Source: Sphingobacterium thalpophilum (lineage in GTDB: Bacteria > Bacteroidota > Bacteroidia > Sphingobacteriales > Sphingobacteriaceae). Taken from it: a stretch of 64,000 bases of DNA. Where the stretch lies: assembly GCF_038396785.1 (NCBI RefSeq), contig NZ_CP151087.1, positions 3,224,001 to 3,288,000 of the forward strand, given 5' to 3'. Below the pieces are notes generated by a model. It worked only from the letters and a program-made list of their open reading frames with translations, did no database searches and was not told the origin of the DNA. Shown here piece by piece: positions 8,817-17,406 of this stretch (position 1 is its first letter; every line of letters begins with the position of its first letter). Made by a program: the position numbers and the translations under genes.

Positions 8817-10748
8817 TTAGGTTGCTACTTGAACCCCATCATTATCAAAATCCAATACACTAAAATCTGAATTTTGGGATTTAAATTCTGGAACAATCTC
8901 TTTTAAAACTTTTACCAAGGACATTGCGTCCATTTTTTGCAATGAGGTCATAGTAACAAGTTCTTTCAATTTTTCACATTTAAATGCTAGATTTTCATGA
9001 TTAATTTTTGCAATCATAATTTTAGGATGGTGAGTTTCCAGGGTATTTTCACCATTTGCTAACAGTTCTTCAAAGATTTTTTCACCAGGTCTAAGTCCCA
9101 CTATTTTGATATCAATATCCTCAGGATACCGATATCCTTTTAAACGAATCATCCGTTTAGCCAAATCCATAATTTTGACAGAGCTACCCATATCAAAAAC
9201 AAATATCTCCCCGCCTTGGCCCATAACGGCAGCCTCCTGAACTAATTGACAAGCCTCCGGAATAGTCATAAAATAACGTGTAATATCAGGATGCGTAAGT
9301 GTAAGTGGACCTCCTTCAGACATTTGCTTCTCAAACAAAGGAATAACTGAACCATTTGAGCCTAATACATTTCCAAAACGTGTAATAACAAACGATGTAT
9401 TACCCTTACCATAACAACTGCTGACATAAATCTCAGCAGCTCTCTTCGTTGCTCCCATCACATTTGTAGGATTTATCGCCTTATCAGTAGAAATCATAAC
9501 AAATTTTTTGGAATTATACTTTAAGGAAAGGTCTGCAAGATTCTTAGAGCCAACAACATTTGTCCAAATAGCTTCGTAAGGGTTATCTTCCATTAGTGGA
9601 ACATGTTTGTAAGCAGCAGCGTGAAAAACGATATCAAAATTATACTGATTAAATAAATGATCTAAGAATACAAGATCCCTAACATCGCCAACAACACACT
9701 TTATTTTATCAGAATTATTCAGGTTTAATGATTGCTGCAAATCATAAAGTGGAGATTCGGCCTGGTCTAATAAAACCAGTTTTTTAAATCTTTGTTTTGC
9801 AATTTGACGAGAAAGTTCCCCCCCGATAGATCCTGCAGCGCCCGTTATCAGAATTACTTTATTCTCAGTCTCAGCTGTTATTTCAGGATTGTTCAATTTT
9901 ATATTTTTCCTCCCTAATAAATCTTCTACTTTAAGAGGCCTAATTTCTCTCTTGATACCCGAATTTAACAATAAATGGGCCGGAGGCATAATTTTCAACT
10001 CAACTTTCAATTGCTGAAAAGCATCTGTTATTTTGGCCAATCTTTCGGGATCGTCATTTTCAACCGCTATAATAACATCAGAGATATCATTCCCTCGAAT
10101 AAAATCTTTTGTTAAACTAGAAATATCGATTATAGGCAACCCCGCAATACGCTTCCCCACACGCGAGGCCTTATCTTCAACAAATGCGATAACTTGATAT
10201 TTTGTCCTCTGATCTTCTTTCAGTAAAGAGAACGCAACCAAACCTGGTCTTGAAGCGCCAAAAATCAACACTTGCTTCATTTTTCTATTCCTCAGAAACA
10301 AACTTTCATATATTGTACGATAAAAAACTCTGGAGGCAACCAAAGAAACCATCGTAAAAAAGGTATGCATTAAAAGTACACCATATGATAATCTAAGAAA
10401 ACCAAATATATTCTGATCTTCACCGAAGAAAACCCGAACTATCACACTTAATAATGCCAAAATCATAAAAGCAAGCCAAGATGTTTTAAATATCTTAACG
10501 GCATCACTTAGCCCTGTTTGCCTTACAATACCTTTGTAGGTTTGCATTATCACAAAACAGCTGAGGTAAATAATCAGTACAATAGGTGCCTTCCACATCA
10601 TATCAAATATATCTAGACTTCCCTTAAAGCTATTAACGATAAAATTCGAAAAGACATAGCAAAACAAAACTATACCCAAATCAAATAATAATACAACCCA
10701 TCGTGGATTTTCTTTGCGAAGCCTTCTTCTTAAATATGATAAATTCAT
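8817..10748 (-). CDS. FlaA1/CapD-like nucleotide-sugar 4,6-dehydratase, membrane form
   Basis: A 643-residue membrane enzyme of the PglF/WbpM/CapD group, which makes 4-keto-6-deoxy UDP-sugars for surface polysaccharides. Four membrane segments fill roughly the first 125 residues. A CoA-binding-like domain follows (VLIFGASRPGLVAFSLL near residue 160). The SDR catalytic domain starts near 300 with the nucleotide loop ITGAAGSIGGELSRQ, contains VFHAAAYKHVPLMEDNP, and has ISTDKAINPTNVMGATKR near 417-434. In this group a Met-Asp-Lys type triad replaces Tyr-Lys, and the TDKA sequence fits. It is the first gene of the leftward export block. The substrate is probably UDP-GlcNAc by family, but this is inference. 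Confidence 0.93.
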   Translation of the reverse strand: MNLSYLRRRLRKENPRWVVLLFDLGIVLFCYVFSNFIVNSFKGSLDIFDMMWKAPIVLIIYLSCFVIMQTYKGIVRQTGLSDAVKIFKTSWLAFMILALLSVIVRVFFGEDQNIFGFLRLSYGVLLMHTFFTMVSLVASRVFYRTIYESLFLRNRKMKQVLIFGASRPGLVAFSLLKEDQRTKYQVIAFVEDKASRVGKRIAGLPIIDISSLTKDFIRGNDISDVIIAVENDDPERLAKITDAFQQLKVELKIMPPAHLLLNSGIKREIRPLKVEDLLGRKNIKLNNPEITAETENKVILITGAAGSIGGELSRQIAKQRFKKLVLLDQAESPLYDLQQSLNLNNSDKIKCVVGDVRDLVFLDHLFNQYNFDIVFHAAAYKHVPLMEDNPYEAIWTNVVGSKNLADLSLKYNSKKFVMISTDKAINPTNVMGATKRAAEIYVSSCYGKGNTSFVITRFGNVLGSNGSVIPLFEKQMSEGGPLTLTHPDITRYFMTIPEACQLVQEAAVMGQGGEIFVFDMGSSVKIMDLAKRMIRLKGYRYPEDIDIKIVGLRPGEKIFEELLANGENTLETHHPKIMIAKINHENLAFKCEKLKELVTMTSLQKMDAMSLVKVLKEIVPEFKSQNSDFSVLDFDNDGVQVAT

Positions 10749-10860
10749 AAAACCAAATATTTCATGGGTTACAATAACGTTTCAGTATTATCAAAAAACA
10801 AACCAAAAAAGAAAATTATCCTTATTTTTCCGGGACCGAAAGCACTTTTCATAAAACGAA

Positions 10861-10892
10861 CAAATATACATCAAATTTAGAATTTGATGTAT
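10861..10892 (-). promoter_or_regulatory. Promoter box overlapped by a perfect inverted repeat
   Basis: On the minus strand TATATTTG (10868-10861) fits the Bacteroidota -7 element about 115 bases before the dehydratase start. Immediately upstream and overlapping it is a perfect 12-base inverted repeat, ATACATCAAATT (10866-10877) and AATTTGATGTAT (10881-10892), with a three-base spacer. Its place suggests an operator for the polysaccharide genes. A structured leader is less likely because the repeat lies at or before the expected start of transcription. Confidence 0.6.
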
Positions 10893-10992
10893 ACTAAAAA
10901 CGACACTTCGTAACTATTTACAGAATTTCATATACCTTTTATACTTTCATAACACATTTTTATCACAAAATAAACAACCCCCTATTGTAGCA

Positions 10993-12984
10993 CTACCTTT
11001 TATTTAATTCCGCCATAATTTGATCCAGTAAGTAGCTGATCGCACCGTCGCTCATCTGCGGCAGTCGTGTGGACATTTCAACCTCAGCACGGTTGCCTAC
11101 TATACCCTTGGAAGTGATCGCTGTACTGCCATATTGATTGAGCTGCGCCACCGTTGCTTCCCATTGTCTTCCCGGTGTTACGCCCATTTCCTTTAACATT
11201 GTCGGTAACTTTTTTAGGTCAATAGCCGCAGACATCTTATTTTGCTTCATCAGTTTTACAAAGTCTTTATTTCCGGGAGCATTCATCTTATTCTGACGGA
11301 TATCATTTAGGGACAATGAGTCATTACTAACCATTACCAAATCTTCTTTCAAGAGAACATACATTGGAAAATCCTTGGCTTTCTGTTTTGAAAACGCATA
11401 AATGCCATCATAGACCTGCCCAACTTGCTTTGAAACAGCCATGTCCAAGCCTTTTTTTATCAGACGTTGATCCTTCGATGTGAACATCCAAATAAACACC
11501 GGAAGTGTTTCTTCCTTGGTCTTTTTCACTTCGGTTGCATTGTAATCATCGTCATAGGTGTAATCGATATAATCTTTTTTGAACTTACGAAGACCGTTAA
11601 CAACCACGAGGTGGTCTCCTGGCATTACCTGGGCAATGGCCTTTTCATCTAGTGCTATTTCAAGAGCCATCAGTCCCCATTCGACAAGGTCCTGTTGAGG
11701 CCCCAATAAACCGCTATAATATTTTGCCATATAGGCAGGCATTTCTCTGAGATAAGCCTCCGAATTAATATTCACATTAAAAAAACCTAAGGTTTTATCC
11801 GTTAAATATTTACTGAACTTCGAATTAGGTTTTCGCGCATACATTCTTTTGGTCATCTCAGCAAGGGCCTTATCTAAACCCACAGATCCCTTTAATTTCA
11901 GCACATTGCCCTCTTGCACTAAATCCAATAGACCGTCTTGATAACCCGTCTTGAACTTATCCAGTTTAATTCCCATATAATAATAAGGAAGAGAGGTGGT
12001 ATAAGGCAATAGACCACGATATAGATCCTCTACATGAGGAACATACAATCGAACAAGCCCGAGATTCTTTAGAACCTTCTCCTGATCTGAAATTGACAGG
12101 GACTTATAATTTCCTGAAAGCAAACGGGTAGCCTCATTCAACAACCATTTATCGCGTAAGCCGTGACGAATCGAATCGTTTTTCCGATTTTGATCTTCAT
12201 AGGCCGTATAAAGCGAATCATAATAACCCGGATCATGCATGTCTGCCGCGTCAGCCGCTGCATCCGCAGCCGCAGCCGAAGCAATATCAACAACTGGTGG
12301 CAGTACTTCTGTAGCACCTACTATCGTATCAGGTTCTGCAGCTATAGCAACCGGTGGGGATACTGGCACCGCTAGATTTTCATCCGCATCCCAGACTACG
12401 GCAGCAGAGTCCATTGCGGCTACAGTTGTATCTGCCCAAGCATCTTCGTCATCAGCTGGACGTGCAACGTAATCCACCTTTTTGATTCCATAACGACTAG
12501 CGATCGAATCATTATCCAAAAAGGTAGTATTTGTCGTCGCCGAAATAAATCGAGCAACCCGATCGTTATACACCAACATACTGCCGGCTTTGAGACCTAT
12601 GCTCGTATAACCATTGGCAAATGCCTTGGGTTCTCCAGCCTCATGAAGCAGTTTCTCAAATTGCCCCCTGTTGTTCAAGGAAAATATAAATTCCGTAAAA
12701 CTGATACTATCGGTCTTTCTGGTATAAAAATAGGCCGTTTGAGATAGGTCTACTCCCAAATTTTTAATATCATTGTTCGCTGAAATTCCCGATGTCTCAA
12801 AAAAACCAGTCTTTTGGAGTAACTCGTTCAGTTTATTTGCATTTGCTTTCTGCACAATATCTTTCATATGGAAAGCTGCAATCATTTCTGCATCTTCAGG
12901 GATCTGTTTGATCAAGTCCTGTGCCTTTACACCTGTCCCAAAAGACAAACAGGCTAATCCTAGCAGTATAAATTTTGATTTCAT
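10993..12984 (-). CDS. Secreted protein of unknown function, 663 residues
   Basis: The protein starts with a clear signal peptide (MKSKFILLGLACLSFGTGVKAQ) and continues with LIKQIPEDAEMIAAFHMKDIVQKANANKL. This resembles the start of large Bacteroidota periplasmic proteins of the DUF4836 type, but I cannot confirm that. Near residues 180-250 lies an acidic, Ala-rich linker (ASAAAADAAADAADMHD), which divides it into two globular parts. It lies 91 bases after the lipoprotein gene at 13076-13780 on the same strand and is probably its operon partner. No catalytic motif was recognised. Confidence 0.8.
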   Translation of the reverse strand: MKSKFILLGLACLSFGTGVKAQDLIKQIPEDAEMIAAFHMKDIVQKANANKLNELLQKTGFFETSGISANNDIKNLGVDLSQTAYFYTRKTDSISFTEFIFSLNNRGQFEKLLHEAGEPKAFANGYTSIGLKAGSMLVYNDRVARFISATTNTTFLDNDSIASRYGIKKVDYVARPADDEDAWADTTVAAMDSAAVVWDADENLAVPVSPPVAIAAEPDTIVGATEVLPPVVDIASAAAADAAADAADMHDPGYYDSLYTAYEDQNRKNDSIRHGLRDKWLLNEATRLLSGNYKSLSISDQEKVLKNLGLVRLYVPHVEDLYRGLLPYTTSLPYYYMGIKLDKFKTGYQDGLLDLVQEGNVLKLKGSVGLDKALAEMTKRMYARKPNSKFSKYLTDKTLGFFNVNINSEAYLREMPAYMAKYYSGLLGPQQDLVEWGLMALEIALDEKAIAQVMPGDHLVVVNGLRKFKKDYIDYTYDDDYNATEVKKTKEETLPVFIWMFTSKDQRLIKKGLDMAVSKQVGQVYDGIYAFSKQKAKDFPMYVLLKEDLVMVSNDSLSLNDIRQNKMNAPGNKDFVKLMKQNKMSAAIDLKKLPTMLKEMGVTPGRQWEATVAQLNQYGSTAITSKGIVGNRAEVEMSTRLPQMSDGAISYLLDQIMAELNKR

Positions 12985-13075
12985 TTTATAAATAATTTTT
13001 CAGCTACACCCAACCTACGCTATAGAAGCGCTTTCAGCAACTAAATATGGCCCTGGTTTCACCAATGTTATTAGG

Positions 13076-13780
13076 TTATTTTGTTAATGTGATTTTATTT
13101 GCCAAACTCGATTTACCATATACCAAATCCATAAACGGTAGCTTTAGCAAGACCCCTTTCTTATTTCCGGCAACCTTTGCCTGGCCGTTTGCCTGAGATG
13201 CTATCGATTTTTCAAAACGAATAATCTGCGTATAGAATGCGTCTGCAAACTGGGTCGTATTATCGCTTCCCAACTGATTGAATTTGGTCTTCCAGTCAGC
13301 AGAAGCCACAAATTTGCGTTCAAACACATTGCTTTGCGCGTTATAATAATAGCGGTTTGAATTCGATATTTTCGTTTTAAATCGATTTGCCAATATATCT
13401 GAAAAGGCATTCAACGATTCTATCTGACTAAAGTCACATGAAATATTAACGATATAATTGGTAAAATCTGTGCTGTACTGCACATTAGAAATACCTTTAG
13501 TCTGCTTGAGCAGCTGAACAGCAGATCGAATCTCTTTCTCCATATCGGCTTGAGAAGGGATCTGTATGCCCTTGATACTTTTCATCTTCATTAAAGAAGC
13601 TACCTTGGTCTTGCTTTTACTTAAATTCAATGTCGCTGCAATATGCCCAGAACCATTCGTTTTTAAGTCGATCTGCTCAACAAAATCAAAACAGCTCGAT
13701 AATGTCAACGCCATTACAACGGCACAGATCATCGTATAAAATCTTTTCAATTTTCCTTTCACTTTAAGTACTTCATCCAT
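13076..13780 (-). CDS. Small lipoprotein of unknown function
   Basis: A 234-residue protein with a lipoprotein signal: MICAVVMALTLSSC places the lipid-bearing Cys near residue 30. The ATG at 13780 gives a charged 16-residue N-tail; the internal Met at residue 17 (MICAVV) would give a shorter signal peptide and may be the real start. The mature part begins FDFVEQIDLKTNGSGHIAATLNLSKS, a beta-rich pattern. I do not recognise a family. It is the first gene of a probable pair with the secreted protein at 10993-12984. A TAAATTTG box at 13874-13867 on the minus strand could be its promoter. Confidence 0.78.
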   Translation of the reverse strand: MDEVLKVKGKLKRFYTMICAVVMALTLSSCFDFVEQIDLKTNGSGHIAATLNLSKSKTKVASLMKMKSIKGIQIPSQADMEKEIRSAVQLLKQTKGISNVQYSTDFTNYIVNISCDFSQIESLNAFSDILANRFKTKISNSNRYYYNAQSNVFERKFVASADWKTKFNQLGSDNTTQFADAFYTQIIRFEKSIASQANGQAKVAGNKKGVLLKLPFMDLVYGKSSLANKITLTK

Positions 13781-14206
13781 TACAACGTTGTAACGATTAA
13801 AAATTTGTCAAATCAATATATGTTTTGACATGAACAGCAAACATTGTGCTATTTTTTTCCTATTGACAAATTTATTAAAAACGAGAATGCAGTTTACTAC
13901 CTGATTTCAGGGAAAAATGAAGAAAACCAATGCAATGCTATTACTCCTTCACAAAGGAATTAAAACTGCTATCCTTAGCCCGACGCATCACGAGGACAAA
14001 AGCAATATTATTGTCTTAACAACTGTTTAAAAATGCTAAATATACATCCAATGAGATGCTAAAAAACCTGAATAGTCCCTAAAATATCTATCTCAAGATC
14101 AATTGAATACAAATCTTACAACCAGTAGCACTGAAAATATAGCTATAATGTATAGTCAACTTGCCTATTTTTGCCGTCACTTTATCAATATATACGAACT
14201 ATTCAT
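13781..14206. promoter_or_regulatory. Divergent intergenic region with two promoter boxes
   Basis: This 426-base gap separates two divergent genes. TAAATTTG (13874-13867, minus) could serve the lipoprotein gene and TATTTTTG (14166-14173, plus) the nuclease gene; both fit TAnnTTTG. The plus-strand box lies 34 bases before ATG 14207 and overlaps the alternative TTG start at 14171, which therefore cannot be used. Between them I see no open frame. Confidence 0.6.
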
Positions 14207-15814
14207 ATGACGAACAAGAACACAGCAATCCCGGATCAAAATATATTCTGGATAGCTTACTTTATAATTGCATTGCTTACTTTTAGCTCTTGTCAGAAAA
14301 CCGAATCTAGAATTGATCGAGCAGCGGTACAATTTACCTCCACCATTGTAGGCCAAATCAATACAAAAACGACAGGGACTTCTTGGGATAAAAATGATCA
14401 AATTGGTGTTTATATGTACAGATCCGACCAGTCTTTGGTAGCAACGTCGCTTATCAACCAAATCCAAAATCACCCCTTCATGTTTAACGGTTCGCTTTTT
14501 CAAAGTAGTAGCCCAGTCTTTCTACCCAATGAAAAAGTAGACTTTATCGCCTATTATCCTTACAAATCACTAGTAGACTTTCAATACCCCATCAATGTAA
14601 GTGATCAGTCCAATGTTGCAGCTTTAGACCTGATGTATGCAAGCAATGCCAAAAATATCGATAAAAGCAACAACACAATACCCCTTATTTTTGTACGACA
14701 GTTGAGCAAAATCAACATTAATCTATCCATTACCAATACAGCCGCATTGGAGACCAATCAGATTATAGTAAAAATGCCAGCGATAAGCATCCAAGGAGGA
14801 TTCGATTTGACAACAGGAAAATTGGATGTTAATTCTACCGAGAAAAAGGAAGTGCACAAAAAGGTATCTGTAAATGCCAATAAAACCACTCGCATAGAGT
14901 TTGTGCTACTGCCCGGAGAAGATATCACAGGAAAAGCGATTAAATTTATTGCCACTAATGGTGAAACCTATACCTGGACAGCACCGCATAATCAGCAGTT
15001 AAAGAATTTAGTAGCGGGTAGCCAGTATAGTTTTAATATCAACATTGACAATGGAAAACTGACGGGAGAAATTGGTGATTCACAAGCTTATCTAGAAATA
15101 CCCAAAATGAGTAATCTCAGTAGTGATGAGATATTTATACAACATTTTATGCCAGACGCAAGCGATAGTAGGAATTATGCAATGCTATATGATAAAAAGC
15201 TAAAAATGGCGTATTGGGTTGCATATCCCTTGTACAACAGCATTTTAGGCTCAGGCAACCGTACGGATGCCTGGGGTTACGACCCTGCTGTATCAACAGC
15301 ATTTCAAGCCAATCTATTTAAGGGATTTCAACCAACAGGCTACGATAGAGGGCACCAGTTGCCAAGTGCTGACAGGAATTTCAATATCGCTCAAAATAAA
15401 ACAACATTTTATTTTACCAACATGACAGCACAGGTTTCACGCCTTAACCAAGGGATTTGGGCAAACCTGGAAACGAAAGTCAGAACCTGGACCGCACAGT
15501 GTGACACGATGTATGTCGTAACCGGCGCAATACCTAAGACAAGCACAGATAACAGCCTCGATTTTGCGCAGGACAACGACGGAAAAGATATTGCCAAACC
15601 AAAATACTATTTCAAAGCCTTGGCAATGAAAAAAGGAAACGAATATTATACCATTGGTTATAAGATAGACAATGTCATTCCTCCCGCAGGAAGCACATTC
15701 GAAAATTATAGGTTAACCGTAAGCGAGCTGGAAAAAATAACTGGATTCACTTTTTTCCCTGATCTAAATGATACGCAGAAAGGAAATATAAATACCTCCA
15801 TTTGGAATTATTAG
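14207..15814 (+). CDS. Lipoprotein with fimbrillin-like domain fused to DNA/RNA non-specific nuclease
   Basis: A 535-residue lipoprotein. The start ATG 14207 is chosen because a TATTTTTG promoter box overlaps the upstream TTG candidate. The signal peptide ends at FSSC. Residues about 30-265 read like a Mfa/fimbrillin-type domain (TKTTGTSWDKNDQIGVYMY, then VDFIAYYPYKS). Residues about 300-530 are an EndA/NucA-type nuclease: the active-site motif DRGHQLPSADRNFN begins at about residue 380, and the metal-site region FTNMTAQVSRLNQGIWANLE follows. Such nucleases cut DNA and RNA with a His base and a Mg ion; both key positions are present. Lipid anchoring suggests action at the cell surface, perhaps to use extracellular DNA. 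The role is inference. Confidence 0.88.
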   Translation: MTNKNTAIPDQNIFWIAYFIIALLTFSSCQKTESRIDRAAVQFTSTIVGQINTKTTGTSWDKNDQIGVYMYRSDQSLVATSLINQIQNHPFMFNGSLFQSSSPVFLPNEKVDFIAYYPYKSLVDFQYPINVSDQSNVAALDLMYASNAKNIDKSNNTIPLIFVRQLSKININLSITNTAALETNQIIVKMPAISIQGGFDLTTGKLDVNSTEKKEVHKKVSVNANKTTRIEFVLLPGEDITGKAIKFIATNGETYTWTAPHNQQLKNLVAGSQYSFNINIDNGKLTGEIGDSQAYLEIPKMSNLSSDEIFIQHFMPDASDSRNYAMLYDKKLKMAYWVAYPLYNSILGSGNRTDAWGYDPAVSTAFQANLFKGFQPTGYDRGHQLPSADRNFNIAQNKTTFYFTNMTAQVSRLNQGIWANLETKVRTWTAQCDTMYVVTGAIPKTSTDNSLDFAQDNDGKDIAKPKYYFKALAMKKGNEYYTIGYKIDNVIPPAGSTFENYRLTVSELEKITGFTFFPDLNDTQKGNINTSIWNY

Positions 15815-15874
15815 GTTCCTTTTAATCTCATCATTCCACTATGGTTCTATCTCAATTTTTACTAGATTTATCAG

Positions 15875-16519
15875 ATGAAGATTATACTATTTGATCTGGA
15901 CGGAACACTGCTAGACACATTACAGGACCTCGGGGACAGCTGCAATGCTATTCTTGAACAATATGGATATCCAACCCATCCCCTTGTTGCTTATAAGAAA
16001 TTTGTCGGCAACGGTGTCCAAAAACTTATCGAACGCGCATTACCGCAAGAAGCACGGACAGAAAAAATCATCTCAACTTTACTCCGTGCCTTTAAAGTGT
16101 ATTATGAACAAAAACCTGTATCGCATACACGACCCTACACAGGGATCATACCGCTACTACAAGAACTGAAATCATTAGGCTATCTCATCTCGGTAGCATC
16201 AAATAAATACCATGAAGCGGTGATACCTTTGATGGCCGAATACTTTCCCGATATTTCATTTGATCTCGTCCTGGGGCATCGAACAGGTCGCCCCGCCAAG
16301 CCTGATCCCGATATTGTCTTCGACAGTATCCAAACACTCGGTGTTAGCAAACAAGATTGCTTTTATGTAGGCGATTCATCCGTGGATATGGATACCGCCA
16401 ATAATGCAGGGGTAACAGCTATTGGTGTTACTTGGGGCTTTCGGGAAGAGAGCGAGTTAAGACAACACGGTGCACAGCATATTATCCACCATCCACAGGA
16501 ACTGTTGGAAATTCTATAA
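15875..16519 (+). CDS. HAD-family phosphatase, phosphoglycolate phosphatase-like
   Basis: A 214-residue soluble hydrolase of the haloacid dehalogenase superfamily. Motif I is FDLDGTLLDT at residues 5-14, with the nucleophile Asp and the acid Asp two residues on. Motif II is VASNKYHE, motif III contributes the Lys in GRPAKPDPD, and motif IV is YVGDSSVDMDTANNAG. A four-helix cap lies between motifs I and II. This layout is that of Gph and beta-phosphoglucomutase-like enzymes; the GDSSVDMxxAxxAG ending favours Gph. It follows the nuclease gene by 60 bases and precedes a strong hairpin. The true substrate cannot be told from the sequence. Confidence 0.88.
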   Translation: MKIILFDLDGTLLDTLQDLGDSCNAILEQYGYPTHPLVAYKKFVGNGVQKLIERALPQEARTEKIISTLLRAFKVYYEQKPVSHTRPYTGIIPLLQELKSLGYLISVASNKYHEAVIPLMAEYFPDISFDLVLGHRTGRPAKPDPDIVFDSIQTLGVSKQDCFYVGDSSVDMDTANNAGVTAIGVTWGFREESELRQHGAQHIIHHPQELLEIL

Positions 16520-16526
16520 AAGAAAA

Positions 16527-16560
16527 GCGGGACCTAAATCAACACTGATTTAAGTCCCGC
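16527..16560. terminator. Hairpin after the HAD gene
   Basis: GCGGGACCTAAATCA pairs with TGATTTAAGTCCCGC around a four-base loop; only one pair is broken. It starts eight bases past the HAD stop codon. There is no long T run on either side, so it may act as a 3' stabiliser as much as a terminator. Confidence 0.7.
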
Positions 16561-16645
16561 GTTCACTCCCAATGGTCTGGAGTAGCGCTCATATACGTTT
16601 GAAATGCCGATGAGATCGCGAAAACCTTCGCGCGAACGCTAAAAT

Positions 16646-16852
16646 TTACATTTTTGCATCCATTAATTGATCAGCCTGTACTTTGGGCCTACCAAGCTTC
16701 ATTTTTACAACAAAAGCTTTATCTGTATTAAACGTTGCCGGAAGAACAACATCATAATATGTATTCTTATCAAGATCCAAACCAATGTCGGAACGTTTAA
16801 GAGCTAATGATTGACCATTTTGCAATAAGACAGCTTCTACCGGAATTACCAC
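16646..16852 (-). pseudogene. Short C-terminal remnant, family unknown
   Basis: A 68-codon open frame begins with VVIPVEAVLLQNGQSLALKR and ends MDAKM. The frame continues a few codons upstream (VGLYRI) before a stop. It has no signal peptide, no ribosome site and no domain I can name. The beta-rich sequence looks like the end of a longer secreted or surface protein rather than a free small protein. It could also be a chance open frame. Confidence 0.35.
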
Positions 16853-17013
16853 GATTCTATATAGTCCAACTTATTCAAAGACAAACAACACAACTATTCG
16901 GGACGATCAATATACTGTTTCTGTAAAAAAGTATTAACCGATAAAAGCGGGTCGTTTACCGAGATTGTCTCGAGATTGGCCTAATGCCCCTCTTCAGGGC
17001 CATATTTGCTTCC

Positions 17014-17021
17014 TATCTTTG
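17014..17021 (+). promoter_or_regulatory. -7 box before the DUF4342-like gene
   Basis: TATCTTTG fits TAnnTTTG and lies 42 bases before ATG 17063. I see no TTG at 19-21 bases upstream. Confidence 0.55.
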
Positions 17022-17062
17022 AGTCATCAAATAAGAAATAAAAAAATTAAAAAATAAACATC

Positions 17063-17341
17063 ATGGCAACTAAAACAACATTCAGCATCAACAGTAAAAC
17101 AATTACTAAAGTTTTTCAAGATCTTTTTGATTCCTTCAAAAGCTCCCGTTTAAAAGTTTCCTCCAAGAATGGACAAGAATACTTAAATATCTCCTTGTTA
17201 TTGGCTGTAATCATCGGAATTATTTTCCCTGTAGCTTTCATTGCATTGATTATTTTAAGTCTGATTGCACCGATTGAAATTGCAATCCTTCAAGAAGTAA
17301 AAGAAGAGCATGCTAATCAAAAGATGATTGAGCTCAAATAA
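17063..17341 (+). CDS. Small membrane protein, DUF4342-like
   Basis: A 92-residue protein. The first half is polar and ends in SSRLKVSSKNGQEYLNISL, followed by a hydrophobic pair of stretches (LLAVIIGIIFPVAFIALIILSLIAPI, residues about 48-74) and a charged tail. This plan, a small folded head with an ISL/IPL strand and then a hydrophobic hairpin, is that of DUF4342 proteins, whose function is unknown. It has its own promoter box and a terminator and therefore looks like a single-gene unit. The family call is by pattern only. Confidence 0.75.
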   Translation: MATKTTFSINSKTITKVFQDLFDSFKSSRLKVSSKNGQEYLNISLLLAVIIGIIFPVAFIALIILSLIAPIEIAILQEVKEEHANQKMIELK

Positions 17342-17365
17342 ATAAAGCTTCTATACCTTATAAAG

Positions 17366-17402
17366 AGCTAGGGCTTTCCAACGGTTGGATAGCCCTAGCT
17401 CT
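17366..17402. terminator. Bidirectional hairpin
   Basis: GAGCTAGGGCTTTCCA pairs with TGGATAGCCCTAGCTC around a five-base loop. It lies between the convergent DUF4342-like gene and the GH20 pseudogene. Confidence 0.8.
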
Positions 17403-17406
17403 TCTC

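Noticed and set aside
12163-12472. Plus-strand Ala/Ser-rich frames inside the 663-residue gene
   Set aside because: They are antisense to the Ala-rich linker of the real protein; composition explains them.
14171-14206. TTG start giving 12 extra residues for the fimbrillin-nuclease
   Set aside because: The TTG is part of the -7 box TATTTTTG, so transcription starts downstream of it.
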